From NCBI GenBank assembly GCA_963783085.1, contig CAWAMJ010000020.1:806001-870000 (forward strand): DNA of 64,000 nt. The letters are read 5' to 3'. The stretch comes from CAVYUC01 sp963783085. GTDB taxonomy: Bacteria > Bacteroidota > Bacteroidia > Bacteroidales > Prolixibacteraceae. This document shows, in pieces, positions 53,015-60,924 of this stretch. Made by a program: the position numbers and the translations under genes. Position 1 is the first letter of the stretch. Each line of letters begins with the position of its first letter. The notes beneath the pieces are model-generated. The model did not search any database. It worked only from the letters and a program-made list of their open reading frames with translations, and had not been told where the DNA came from.

Positions 53015-53743
53015 ATGTTTCACGCAAAAAAAATTTACTTCACCCCCGACCTGAAGATATCGGATATTTTGCCCGATAATCCGTACCTGTTACTTTTTCT
53101 CGAACATTTCGGCATTGAACTGCCGGTGCACGACAAGTCGCTGAAAACGATATGCGAAGAGCACAATCTTAGTCCGCAGCTAATACTGGCTTTTGCCAAT
53201 TTATACAGCGGGGTTCAGGATACCCGGGGCATGACGCTGTCGTTTGACGACACAAAAGCGGTAATTCTCTATCTGAAAAACAGCCATAAATTTTATTCTG
53301 ATGAAATTTATCCCGAAATCCGAAATACCATCCGGCAGATGGCCGAGGTAAACAACAGTCGCGAAATGGCGCTGGTCACCAGGTTTTTCAACGACTATTT
53401 CAAAGAAGTGACTGAGCACCTCAATTACGAAAACAACGTGGTTTTTCCGTACGTCCTCGATCTTCATGAGCAGGTACAGCAACGCCGGAAAGTATCGAAA
53501 AGCAAGGAATATTCGGTAACGGAATACCGGGAACAGCACGATGATATCGAAGAAAAACTGGATGATTTGAAACAACTGCTCATCAAATACCTGCCCCGGA
53601 AAAATGATAAAATATTCCGGAGAAAACTAATTCTCAGCCTATTTGAACTGGAATACGATTTAAATGTGCATTCCCAGATTGAGGAATTAATTCTGATACC
53701 GCTGGTGGAAAAAATGGAGTCGCATTTAAAAAAGGAACCGTGA
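53015..53743 (+). CDS. Hemerythrin-domain protein (RIC/ScdA-like)
   Basis: A 242-residue cytoplasmic protein. Residues 1-70 form a ScdA/DUF542-like region (ISDILPDNPYLLLFLEHFGIELP). Residues ~85-235 are a four-helix hemerythrin-like bundle with the di-iron ligands in NSHKFYSDE, EHLNYENNVVFP, EQHDDIEE and NVHSQIEELILIP. Such proteins sense or scavenge O2 or NO, or help repair iron clusters. ATG at 53015 follows a candidate promoter; an in-frame ATG at 52943 would start inside it. The gene overlaps the LuxR-type regulator by 4 bases (GTGA), a sign of functional coupling. Confidence 0.85.
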   Translation: MFHAKKIYFTPDLKISDILPDNPYLLLFLEHFGIELPVHDKSLKTICEEHNLSPQLILAFANLYSGVQDTRGMTLSFDDTKAVILYLKNSHKFYSDEIYPEIRNTIRQMAEVNNSREMALVTRFFNDYFKEVTEHLNYENNVVFPYVLDLHEQVQQRRKVSKSKEYSVTEYREQHDDIEEKLDDLKQLLIKYLPRKNDKIFRRKLILSLFELEYDLNVHSQIEELILIPLVEKMESHLKKEP

Positions 53744-54333
53744 GCAAATTAAAAAACGTGATAGTGATTGAAAATTCGCCGATCATTCAGGAAGGTCTGG
53801 CGGGAATGATAAAAAAAACCGGACAAAATTATCGCCTCTGGTTTGCAGGTTCTGTTGATGACGCTGAACTTCTTTACTCGAAAAACAAGTGCAGTTTAAT
53901 TATCGCCAATCCTTCGTTGCTGCAGGTAAATTCAAAGCCCGGAAATTTGAAAAACCGGTTCGGCTCAGCAAAATGGGTGGCGCTGGTTTATGCCTTTTAC
54001 GATACCAGAATCCTTTCCTGGTTCGATGGTGTGATCGCCGTCTCCGATTCCGGAGATACCATTGCGACCCTGCTCGAAAAGATTACATCCAATGGCGACA
54101 AAATGGGACAAAACCCGCAGGATATCCTCACCGACCGTGAAACCGAAGTACTGAAACTTTTAGCTACCGGGTTAACCAACAAAGAAATCGCAGATAAACT
54201 AAACATCAGCACCAATACAGTGATTACCCACCGGAAAAATATTTCCCAGAAAACAGGTATAAAATCCGTATCGGGGCTGACCATTTTTGCGGTGGCGCAA
54301 AAGCTGATTTCCATCGACAACCTTCAGGAATGA
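53740..54333 (+). CDS. LuxR-family regulator with degenerate receiver domain
   Basis: A 197-residue response-regulator-like protein with GTG start inside the stop of the hemerythrin gene. The N-terminal domain has receiver topology (VIVIENSPIIQEGL), but the acidic pocket is reduced (E11, N12) and the phosphorylated Asp position reads Asn57 in SLIIANPSL. The LuxR/NarL helix-turn-helix covers about 127-190 (LTDRETEVLKLLATGLTNKEIADKL). It should bind DNA without conventional phosphorylation, possibly responding to the hemerythrin protein. Target genes are unknown. Confidence 0.9.
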   Translation: MSKLKNVIVIENSPIIQEGLAGMIKKTGQNYRLWFAGSVDDAELLYSKNKCSLIIANPSLLQVNSKPGNLKNRFGSAKWVALVYAFYDTRILSWFDGVIAVSDSGDTIATLLEKITSNGDKMGQNPQDILTDRETEVLKLLATGLTNKEIADKLNISTNTVITHRKNISQKTGIKSVSGLTIFAVAQKLISIDNLQE

Positions 54334-54354
54334 TAATCACCTTTGTGCACCCTG

Positions 54355-54512
54355 TTTCTACCCATATTTTATCCCTCCGGGATATCCAGGTGCGGCAGGT
54401 TTGAGAATTGATTTCCCGTTTAAGAAATTTTGCAGGGTCAACAGTGCCGGTAGGCACTAAATATGGGTAGAAAGATAATACGGAACCGGAATACTCGTCC
54501 CGTATGGGACGA
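54355..54512. repeat. Palindromic intergenic repeat cluster
   Basis: A perfect 15-bp inverted pair, TTTCTACCCATATTT (54355-54369) and its complement (54459-54473), encloses about 90 bases that contain two further hairpins: TATCCC-TCC-GGGATA (54370-54384) and AGTGCC-GGTA-GGCACT (54443-54458). A third, TCGTCCC-GTAT-GGGACGA, lies just outside at 54495-54512. Such stacked palindromes resemble REP/MITE-type extragenic elements of Bacteroidota. No transposase is present. Confidence 0.75.
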
Positions 54513-54646
54513 AATTATTCCCTATCTTGTCCCCCAACTATTTTCATTTCCATCTGTCTTCCACTCAATTCGGTATTTCATTATCAATTTGTCTTTCCCT
54601 CATTATTTCTAATGAGGACAGTTGCATATTTCATCATTTTTGGGGA

Positions 54647-54677
54647 TTTCAGGTTTTTCGGACGGCTGTTATTTTTG
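54647..54677 (+). promoter_or_regulatory. Promoter of the porin-feoAB operon
   Basis: TTTC (54647-54650), 19 nt, TATTTTTG (54670-54677). The -7 box is exact, the -33 differs by one base. Predicted start near 54684, just before the GTG at 54705. Confidence 0.45.
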
Positions 54678-54704
54678 TTGCACAATTTAAAGGAATTTGT
54701 AAAA

Positions 54705-55853
54705 GTGAAAAATAAAGCCGTTGCAACCATCTTCTCGTTTTACGTCATTTTTTTTCAAATACAAATGATAAATGCTGCGGAGCCATCGGTAACTGATGAA
54801 AAGGAACCTTTAATTTTTAAAGCTTCCTACCTGGGCGATAATGTCAATAACATGGCCGGCGGAATTAAAACCGGTTCGTGTTACCTGGGAATGGCGAATC
54901 TTCGCCTCACCCTCAACATGCAGGAAGCCGGCTGGTGGAAAGGCGGTATGTTTCACGTTAATGCCGCCAATACACAGGGCGCATCGCCATCGCTGGAATT
55001 ATTGGGCGATGTACAGGTAGCTTCGAACATCGAGGCCGGAAATCATTCGTATATTCAGGAATTTTGGCTGAAACAACAATTCGGCCGGTTCGAAATTGTA
55101 GCAGGGTTGCAGGATTTAAATGTGGAATTTGCCAATTCGGAAAATGCAGCGCTGTTTCTGAACAGCTCCTTTGGCATTCTTCCGGTAATTTCCACCAATT
55201 TCAGTGCGCCAATTTTTCCGCTCACAACTCCCGGGTTAACAACGAAATGGCAGGTTACAGAAACCATAGTTCTGGTAAATGCCATGTACGACGGCAGTCC
55301 CACGAATTTCGACTTCAACCCCTACAACGTAAAATGGGAATTCAACTCCGGCGATGGGCTGCTACTGGTTTCCGAATTTCAGAAAAAGATAGCAGTGAAC
55401 CAACTCTCCGGAACATATAAAATCGGCGCATATTCACATTTTCACCGCGGAAATAAAGTTATTCCCGATTCGATGCAAAACCAGTTGTTCGGTTTTTATT
55501 TTTATGCCGACCAAAAAATCTGGGAACAAAATCAAAGAAATGCCGGAGGTTTTGTTCAGGTAGGTTACAGTCCTTCGGCAGACAGCTTTAACAAATATTA
55601 CTTGGGAGCAGGGGTAAATTGCACCGGGTTTTTTAGCCGGAAAGGGAAAGATGTGGCCGGTGTGGCGGTAGCTCATGCTCATTTTACCGGAGAAACTAAA
55701 AATGAAACCGTAGTGGAACTGACGTACCGGTACCAGGTGACAAAAAATTTATTTGTTCAGCCCGATATGCAGTACATCGTTCATCCGGCAGGAACGGTAG
55801 AAATGCTTGAAAACGCACTGGCTGCAAATTTCAGGTTTGGATTTAGTTTTTAA
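54705..55853 (+). CDS. OprB-like outer-membrane porin
   Basis: A 382-residue barrel protein with a signal peptide (hydrophobic run, ends NAAEP) and strands ending in a terminal F (NFRFGFSF). The pattern (GMANLRLTLNM, GGMFHVNAANTQG, AGLQDLNVEFA, FGILPV) matches the carbohydrate-selective porin OprB family. The GTG start at 54705 has AAAGGA upstream and gives a normal signal peptide; an ATG at 54504 would add 67 atypical residues and lies before the promoter. The stop is 12 bases before feoAB, so this porin may provide the outer-membrane path for iron or a chelate. That role is inferred from position only. Confidence 0.75.
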   Translation: MKNKAVATIFSFYVIFFQIQMINAAEPSVTDEKEPLIFKASYLGDNVNNMAGGIKTGSCYLGMANLRLTLNMQEAGWWKGGMFHVNAANTQGASPSLELLGDVQVASNIEAGNHSYIQEFWLKQQFGRFEIVAGLQDLNVEFANSENAALFLNSSFGILPVISTNFSAPIFPLTTPGLTTKWQVTETIVLVNAMYDGSPTNFDFNPYNVKWEFNSGDGLLLVSEFQKKIAVNQLSGTYKIGAYSHFHRGNKVIPDSMQNQLFGFYFYADQKIWEQNQRNAGGFVQVGYSPSADSFNKYYLGAGVNCTGFFSRKGKDVAGVAVAHAHFTGETKNETVVELTYRYQVTKNLFVQPDMQYIVHPAGTVEMLENALAANFRFGFSF

Positions 55854-55865
55854 ACGGAAACGACC

Positions 55866-58352
55866 ATGGAAAACAAAAAAGATATGTACCTGACCGACCT
55901 GCACAACAACGATACAGCCATTATTACGCAGGTAGAAGGGCAAGGCGCTTTCAGAAAGAGGATTACCGAAATGGGATTTGTGAAGGGGAAAGTAGTGAGG
56001 GTGATAAAAAACGCGCCGCTGCAAGACCCGGTGGAATACGAAATCATGGGCTACAACATTTCCCTGCGCAGAAGCGAGGCTTCGCTGATAAGTGTTTCGA
56101 GAGAAAAAAACGGTCACCTCCCGAAACCAAATGGATTTAAAGCCACAATGGCTCAAAACGGGATAAAAATTCCGCCCCGCGAAAAGACAAAACAGATTCA
56201 TGTGGCGCTTGTGGGTAATCCCAACTGTGGAAAAACCACGTTGTTTAACTACGCTTCGGGAGCTCATGAACGAGTAGGAAATTACGGTGGCGTAACAGTC
56301 GATGCCAAAGAGGGAATTTTAAAACAGAACGGTTTCTCCCTGAAAGTTACTGATTTGCCCGGAACATATTCCATTACCGAATACACCCCCGAGGAGCTGT
56401 ATGTTCGCAACCATCTTACAAAATCAAAACCCGATGTGGTGGTAAATGTAATCGATGCTTCCAACCTGGAGCGGAACATGTTTCTTACCACGCAGCTCAT
56501 CGACATGAACATGAAAGTGGTAATTGCGCTGAACATGTACGACGAACTGGAACAAAAAGGGGTGAAGCTCCGTTACCGCGAACTGGGCGAGATGCTTGGT
56601 ATACCAATCGTTCCAACTGTAGCCGTAAAAAACAAAGGGATTAAGGAACTCATCAGTAAAATCACTGAAGTATATGAAGACAAAGACCCTACGGTGCACC
56701 CGGTCAATATTTACTATGGAAATTCCGTTGAAAATTCCATTGCCAAAATTCAGCCTCAAATAGAAAAAAACCTGGTAACCGATGGTCATTTTTCTTCGCG
56801 TTACCTTGCCATTAAGTTATTGGAGAACGATAAAACTACATTAAAACATATTGAGGGGTTTGCCAACCGGAATGTTATTGCAGCGCTGGCCAAAGTAGAA
56901 ATTCATAAATTGGAAATAGAATTTGGCGAAAGCCCCGAAACGATTATCACCGATGCCAAATATGGATTTATTGAAGGCGCCCTGCGTGAAACCATTACGG
57001 ATAATACCGAATTTGTGCTGCCAAAAAAACGTGACATCGACCGTATACTGACACATAAAATCTGGGGATTCCCGGTATTCATTTTTTTTATGTGGCTGAT
57101 GTTCCAAACAACATTTACCCTGGGCAATTACCCGATGGATTGGATCGATGCCGGCGTGGGATCCCTTGGCGACTTCATCAATTCTGTAATGCCTGCCGGT
57201 GCTTTGCGCGATTTAATTGTCAATGGTGTTATTGGCGGTGTTGGCGGCGTAATTGTTTTTCTTCCCAATATTCTCATCCTGTTTTTCTTTATTTCGCTGA
57301 TGGAGGATACCGGCTATATGGCGCGGGTGTCGTTTATTATGGACCGGCTGATGCACAAAATCGGGCTTCACGGCAAATCATTCATTCCGCTGCTCATGGG
57401 CTTTGGATGTAATGTGCCGGCAGTGATGGCCACGCGTACGCTCGAAAACCGAAAAGACCGTATTATGACCATGTTGATTACGCCGTTTATGTCGTGCAGT
57501 GCGCGGTTACCGGTTTATGTGCTGATTATCTCAGCTTTTTTCGCCAAAAACCAGGGACTGGTGCTGTTTTCCATTTACACCATTGGAATCGTGGTAGCAA
57601 TACTGGTTGCCCTTTTGCTGAAAAACACTTTCTTTTCAAAACAAGATGTGCCTTTTGTAATGGAATTGCCACCTTATCGCATTCCTACCTTAAAAAACAC
57701 CACCGCACACATGTGGCATAAAGGCTCGCAATACCTGAAAAAAATGGGAACTTTTATACTTTTGGCTTCCATTCTTATCTGGGGACTGAGTTATTACCCG
57801 CGACATGTGAACTACTCCACCGATTACGATGCACAAATCAACAAAATTACAGCCAGCACACATTTAACGGAAACAGAAAAACAATCGCAATTAACGGATG
57901 TGAAACTGAGCAGAGCCTCAGAACATCAGGAAAAATCGTACATCGGCCGCATTGGAAAATTTATTGAACCAGCCATTCAGCCACTGGGTTTCGACTGGAA
58001 AATAGGAATCAGCATTGTTACAGGGTTAGCTGCCAAAGAAATTGTGGTTAGCTCGATGGGCGTACTTTACCATGCGGGAATGGAAGCAAGCGAAACATCG
58101 GGGAGTCTCATTCAAAAGTTGCAGGCCCAGGTTTATTCCGGTGGAAAGCTCGCCGGGGAAAAAGTATTTACCCCTCTCGTTGCCTTTGGATTTATGCTCT
58201 TCATTTTGATTTACTTTCCGTGCGTAGCTGTAATTGCGGCAATTAAAAAAGAATCGAGCTGGAAATGGGCTGCTTTCGCCATGTTTTATACCACAGCCAT
58301 TGCCTGGGTGGCTGCATTTCTAGTGTACCAGGTGGGAACATTAATCATGTAA
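55866..58352 (+). CDS. feoB: Ferrous iron transporter FeoB with fused FeoA domain
   Basis: An 828-residue inner-membrane Fe(II) transporter. Residues 1-80 are an FeoA (SH3-like) domain (FRKRITEMGFVKGKVVRV). The GTPase has G1 GNPNCGKTT (117-125), G3 DLPGTYS, and G4 ALNMYDEL. A helical GDI domain follows, then the membrane part with two Gate motifs (GCNVPAVMATRTL and CSARLPVYVLI). The fusion replaces the separate feoA gene. It is preceded by a porin gene (12 bases) and followed by a small Cys-rich membrane protein. Confidence 0.96.
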   Translation: MENKKDMYLTDLHNNDTAIITQVEGQGAFRKRITEMGFVKGKVVRVIKNAPLQDPVEYEIMGYNISLRRSEASLISVSREKNGHLPKPNGFKATMAQNGIKIPPREKTKQIHVALVGNPNCGKTTLFNYASGAHERVGNYGGVTVDAKEGILKQNGFSLKVTDLPGTYSITEYTPEELYVRNHLTKSKPDVVVNVIDASNLERNMFLTTQLIDMNMKVVIALNMYDELEQKGVKLRYRELGEMLGIPIVPTVAVKNKGIKELISKITEVYEDKDPTVHPVNIYYGNSVENSIAKIQPQIEKNLVTDGHFSSRYLAIKLLENDKTTLKHIEGFANRNVIAALAKVEIHKLEIEFGESPETIITDAKYGFIEGALRETITDNTEFVLPKKRDIDRILTHKIWGFPVFIFFMWLMFQTTFTLGNYPMDWIDAGVGSLGDFINSVMPAGALRDLIVNGVIGGVGGVIVFLPNILILFFFISLMEDTGYMARVSFIMDRLMHKIGLHGKSFIPLLMGFGCNVPAVMATRTLENRKDRIMTMLITPFMSCSARLPVYVLIISAFFAKNQGLVLFSIYTIGIVVAILVALLLKNTFFSKQDVPFVMELPPYRIPTLKNTTAHMWHKGSQYLKKMGTFILLASILIWGLSYYPRHVNYSTDYDAQINKITASTHLTETEKQSQLTDVKLSRASEHQEKSYIGRIGKFIEPAIQPLGFDWKIGISIVTGLAAKEIVVSSMGVLYHAGMEASETSGSLIQKLQAQVYSGGKLAGEKVFTPLVAFGFMLFILIYFPCVAVIAAIKKESSWKWAAFAMFYTTAIAWVAAFLVYQVGTLIM

Positions 58353-58368
58353 AAAAACAAAAACGATT

Positions 58369-58575
58369 ATGATACAGAATATTTTAGCATTAATCATTGT
58401 TTTCCTTGCCGCAGCCATTTCAATTTTCGCGGTAATTAGAAGTATCACATCGAAAAATGGAGGCCATTGCAGCGGTTGCAGCGCCTGTGAAACAAGTAGT
58501 TCACAAAGTTCGAAGACAACAATGACTAACAATATCAATTACAAAAATCTGGTTTTCGACAGTAAAGGGAAGTGA
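58369..58575 (+). CDS. FeoB-associated Cys-rich membrane protein
   Basis: A 68-residue protein: one N-terminal membrane helix (about 4-25) and a soluble part with the Cys motif HCSGCSACETS. It starts 16 bases after feoB. Such small Cys-rich proteins accompany FeoB in many bacteria and are thought to help iron delivery or transporter assembly; function is not established. Confidence 0.85.
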   Translation: MIQNILALIIVFLAAAISIFAVIRSITSKNGGHCSGCSACETSSSQSSKTTMTNNINYKNLVFDSKGK

Positions 58576-58860
58576 GTAGGTGGCACTCCCAGTGATTAGT
58601 TTCCAGTTTCTGCAGGCAGGCAGGTGGAAAGAAGCCTATGGTCATTAGTCATTGGTTAAAAATGAAATTTATGGACATTTTCTGGTTGTTTGTGAATAAA
58701 ATGCCAAAATCCGGTAGCCACTGAAAATGCCCTGAAAGGGCTATAATTATAAGCCTGTATAAAAAACGAAATCTCAGTGTGCCTCTTCATCTCTAACAAA
58801 GCTTCAACTTTGAACGTTGAATGCAGAACTAAAATCTTTTTATCTTTGTAACCGAAAACG
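58576..58860. other. Intergenic region before the queuosine operon
   Basis: It holds a short GCAG/GGCA tandem (58611-58624), a small hairpin GCCCT-GAA-AGGGC (58729-58741) of REP-like look, and the promoter at 58816-58848. No ORF was found. Confidence 0.5.
58816..58848 (+). promoter_or_regulatory. Promoter of the queuosine operon
   Basis: TATCTTTG (58841-58848) is an exact -7 box, with GTTG (58816-58819) 21 nt upstream. Predicted start near 58854, so the riboswitch would occupy the first ~40 nt of the transcript. Confidence 0.55.
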
Positions 58861-58892
58861 ACGTGTGCTTGATAACCACGTAAAAAACAAGT
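58861..58892 (+). promoter_or_regulatory. preQ1 class I riboswitch
   Basis: Very small H-type pseudoknot. P1: ACGTG (58861-58865) with CACGT (58877-58881). P2: CTTG (58868-58871) with CAAG (58888-58891). The linker is a run of six As (58882-58887), and AACC precedes the P1 3' strand, as in preQ1-I aptamers of the queC type. The CAAG strand lies five bases before the ATG at 58897, so folding with ligand would hide the ribosome binding site. It precedes three queuosine genes, which fits the known ligand. Confidence 0.8.
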
Positions 58893-58896
58893 AACG

Positions 58897-59577
58897 ATGA
58901 AAAATAAAGTTTCTGTACTGTTCATGTTAACAGGCATTTTATTTGCCTCCTGTTTGTTGATATCCAACATTCTCGCTTCGAAAATTTTGATGGTTGGTCC
59001 CTGGGCAGCGCCTGCCGGAGTGCTTGTTTTCCCTTTGGCATACATCATTAACGATGTGATCACCGAAGTTTGGGGCTACGCCAAAGCACGGCTCATCATC
59101 TGGTCGGGTTTTGCAATGAACCTGCTGGCGGTATTGTTTTTCAGTATGGGAATTGCCGCGCCGGCAGCTCCTTTTTGGGAAGCACAGGATGCTTTTGCAA
59201 ACGTGCTGGGGAATACGCCGCGGATTGTAGCCGCCAGTATCCTGGCTTATTTGCTGGGCTCGTTCCTGAATGCGTGGGTAATGAGCCGGTTTAAAGTGCT
59301 CACCCGGGGAAAAGGATTTTCATTGCGCGCAATTGTATCCACTTTGGTTGGCGAAGGCGCCGATTCGATGGTATTTATTTCAGTCGCTTTTGCCGGACAG
59401 TTCCCGCTGGATACGCTCCTTGTTATGATGGCTACGCAGGCGCTGATAAAAACAGTTTTTGAAATTGTTGTACTTCCGCTGACGGTTTGGGTGGTGAAAA
59501 AGGTGAAGAAACTGGAAGGCATCGATACTTTCGACTATTCGATTTCTTACAATCCCTTTTACTTAAAAAGTATTTGA
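58897..59577 (+). CDS. yhhQ: Queuosine precursor transporter
   Basis: A 226-residue inner-membrane protein of the YhhQ/VUT (DUF165) family with six to seven helices, importing preQ0/preQ1 or related queuine precursors. Conserved features: ASCLLISNILASKI, AYIINDVITEVWGYAKAR with the Asp and Glu, YLLGSFLNAWVMSR, and STLVGEGADSMVF. First gene of the queuosine operon, directly behind a preQ1-I riboswitch; its stop is 1 base before queC. Confidence 0.92.
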   Translation: MKNKVSVLFMLTGILFASCLLISNILASKILMVGPWAAPAGVLVFPLAYIINDVITEVWGYAKARLIIWSGFAMNLLAVLFFSMGIAAPAAPFWEAQDAFANVLGNTPRIVAASILAYLLGSFLNAWVMSRFKVLTRGKGFSLRAIVSTLVGEGADSMVFISVAFAGQFPLDTLLVMMATQALIKTVFEIVVLPLTVWVVKKVKKLEGIDTFDYSISYNPFYLKSI

Positions 59578-59578
59578 A

Positions 59579-60247
59579 ATGAAGGACGAACAAGCGCTCG
59601 TACTTTTTTCGGGCGGACAGGATTCCACCACCTGCCTGTTTTGGGCCAAACAAAAATTCGGAAAGGTGGAAGCGGTTTCGTTCGACTACGGACAGCGCCA
59701 CCGGACAGAACTCGATGCAGCGCGTGGAACAGCCAAAAAAGCAGGCGCCGGTTTTCAGGTGTTGAAACTGGATTTGTTACCGCAACTTACACGGAACGCC
59801 CTCACTTCGCCGGAGATTTCAGTGGAAAAGGAAAAACCCGCACACCGGCCGCCAAACACACTGGTGGAAGGGCGCAACATGCTGTTTATGACCTATGCGG
59901 CGATTCTGGCAAAATCAAAAAACATTCGCCACCTGGTAACCGGCGCCGGACAGGCAGATTTCAGCGGTTATCCCGACTGCCGGAATGATTTTTTCCGGTC
60001 GCTTAACCAAACGCTGAACCTTTCCATGGACTGTCAGTTTATCATACATACGCCGTTGATGTGGAAAAACAAAGCAGAAATATGGCAGATGGCCGACGAA
60101 CTCGGCGTATTTGAAATCGTTCGAAACGAAACGGTGACCTGCTACAACGGCATTAAAGGAGCGGGTTGTGGCGAGTGCCCGGCCTGCCGGTTGCGAAACA
60201 ACGGTTTGCAGAATTATTTAAAACACAAACACCATGAGCAAATTTAA
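59579..60247 (+). CDS. queC: 7-cyano-7-deazaguanine synthase
   Basis: Makes preQ0 from 7-carboxy-7-deazaguanine with ATP and ammonia; 222 residues. The PP-loop LFSGGQDSTTCLFWA is at 8-22, VSFDYGQRHRTEL follows, and the zinc site is near the C-terminus: CYNGIKGAGCGECPACRLR (four Cys). The start is 1 base after yhhQ ends, and it overlaps queF by 14 bases. Confidence 0.96.
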   Translation: MKDEQALVLFSGGQDSTTCLFWAKQKFGKVEAVSFDYGQRHRTELDAARGTAKKAGAGFQVLKLDLLPQLTRNALTSPEISVEKEKPAHRPPNTLVEGRNMLFMTYAAILAKSKNIRHLVTGAGQADFSGYPDCRNDFFRSLNQTLNLSMDCQFIIHTPLMWKNKAEIWQMADELGVFEIVRNETVTCYNGIKGAGCGECPACRLRNNGLQNYLKHKHHEQI

Positions 60248-60704
60248 ACACCTTGGCGGAAAAACGGAATATTCCTATAAATACCGGCCGGATTTGCTGG
60301 AATCATTTCCCAACAAACACCCGGAAAACGATTATTTTGTCAAATTCAACTGTCCGGAATTTACTACGTTATGCCCGATTACCGGACAACCCGATTTTGC
60401 GACAATTTACCTGAGTTACATTCCCGGTGAAAAACTGGTGGAAAGTAAAAGCCTGAAACTCTATCTGTTTAGCTATCGCGATGACGGTTCTTTTCATGAA
60501 GATTGTGTAAACATGATCATGAAGGATTTGGTGAAGTTGCTGGAACCCAAATACATTGAAGTGTGGGGCAGGTTTCTTCCCCGCGGGGGCATCAGCATCG
60601 ATCCGTACAGCAATTACGGGCAACCCGGCACTAAATACGGGGAACTGGCCTGGTACCGGATGCAAAACCACGACCTCAATCCCGAAAAAGTGGACAACCG
60701 GTAA
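60234..60704 (+). CDS. queF: NADPH-dependent 7-cyano-7-deazaguanine reductase
   Basis: Reduces preQ0 to preQ1; 156 residues, the short unimodular QueF type. The catalytic Cys is in FTTLCPITGQPDF, the QueF motif in VESKSLKLYLFSYR, and the Asp/His near FHEDCVNMIM complete the site. Its ATG lies within the end of queC. Neither queD nor queE is in the window, so earlier steps must be encoded elsewhere; uptake by YhhQ could bypass them. Confidence 0.95.
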   Translation: MSKFKHLGGKTEYSYKYRPDLLESFPNKHPENDYFVKFNCPEFTTLCPITGQPDFATIYLSYIPGEKLVESKSLKLYLFSYRDDGSFHEDCVNMIMKDLVKLLEPKYIEVWGRFLPRGGISIDPYSNYGQPGTKYGELAWYRMQNHDLNPEKVDNR

Positions 60705-60912
60705 GTCGCGGGCTGCGGGCCGGCGTACCACAATGAACCGGTGCAACCGCGGCTGATTCCTTATCACTTCAAATGGCGAAAATTTGTTAGTTTTAGCTAA
60801 AATTAATGTTGATTTTAGACGAATTTTATCAAAAAACGGTTTTTTAACAAACGGTAGAAGCGCGGCAGTTTAAAAACAGATGTGGACTTTTACGTTGAAT
60901 AACACGAATGAG

Positions 60913-60920
60913 TAAATTTG
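60913..60920 (+). promoter_or_regulatory. -7 promoter element of the large sensor gene
   Basis: TAAATTTG matches TAnnTTTG, with a TTTT at 60888-60891 as a poor -33 box 21 nt before it. It predicts transcription starting at about 60926, at or just after the ATG at 60925, so either translation starts at ATG 60934 or the transcript is leaderless. Confidence 0.35.
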
Positions 60921-60924
60921 AAAG

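Larger units (their letters stand above)
54334..54704. other. Intergenic region with repeats and a porin promoter
   Basis: About 370 bases. It carries a palindromic repeat cluster (54355-54512) and a promoter for the porin-feoAB operon (54647-54677). No ORF is credible, although an open frame from 54504 reads through this part into the porin. Confidence 0.6.

Noticed and set aside
54504..54704. N-terminal extension of the OprB-like porin from the ATG at 54504
   Set aside because: The 67 extra residues start within the repeat region, precede the predicted promoter and would hide the signal peptide.
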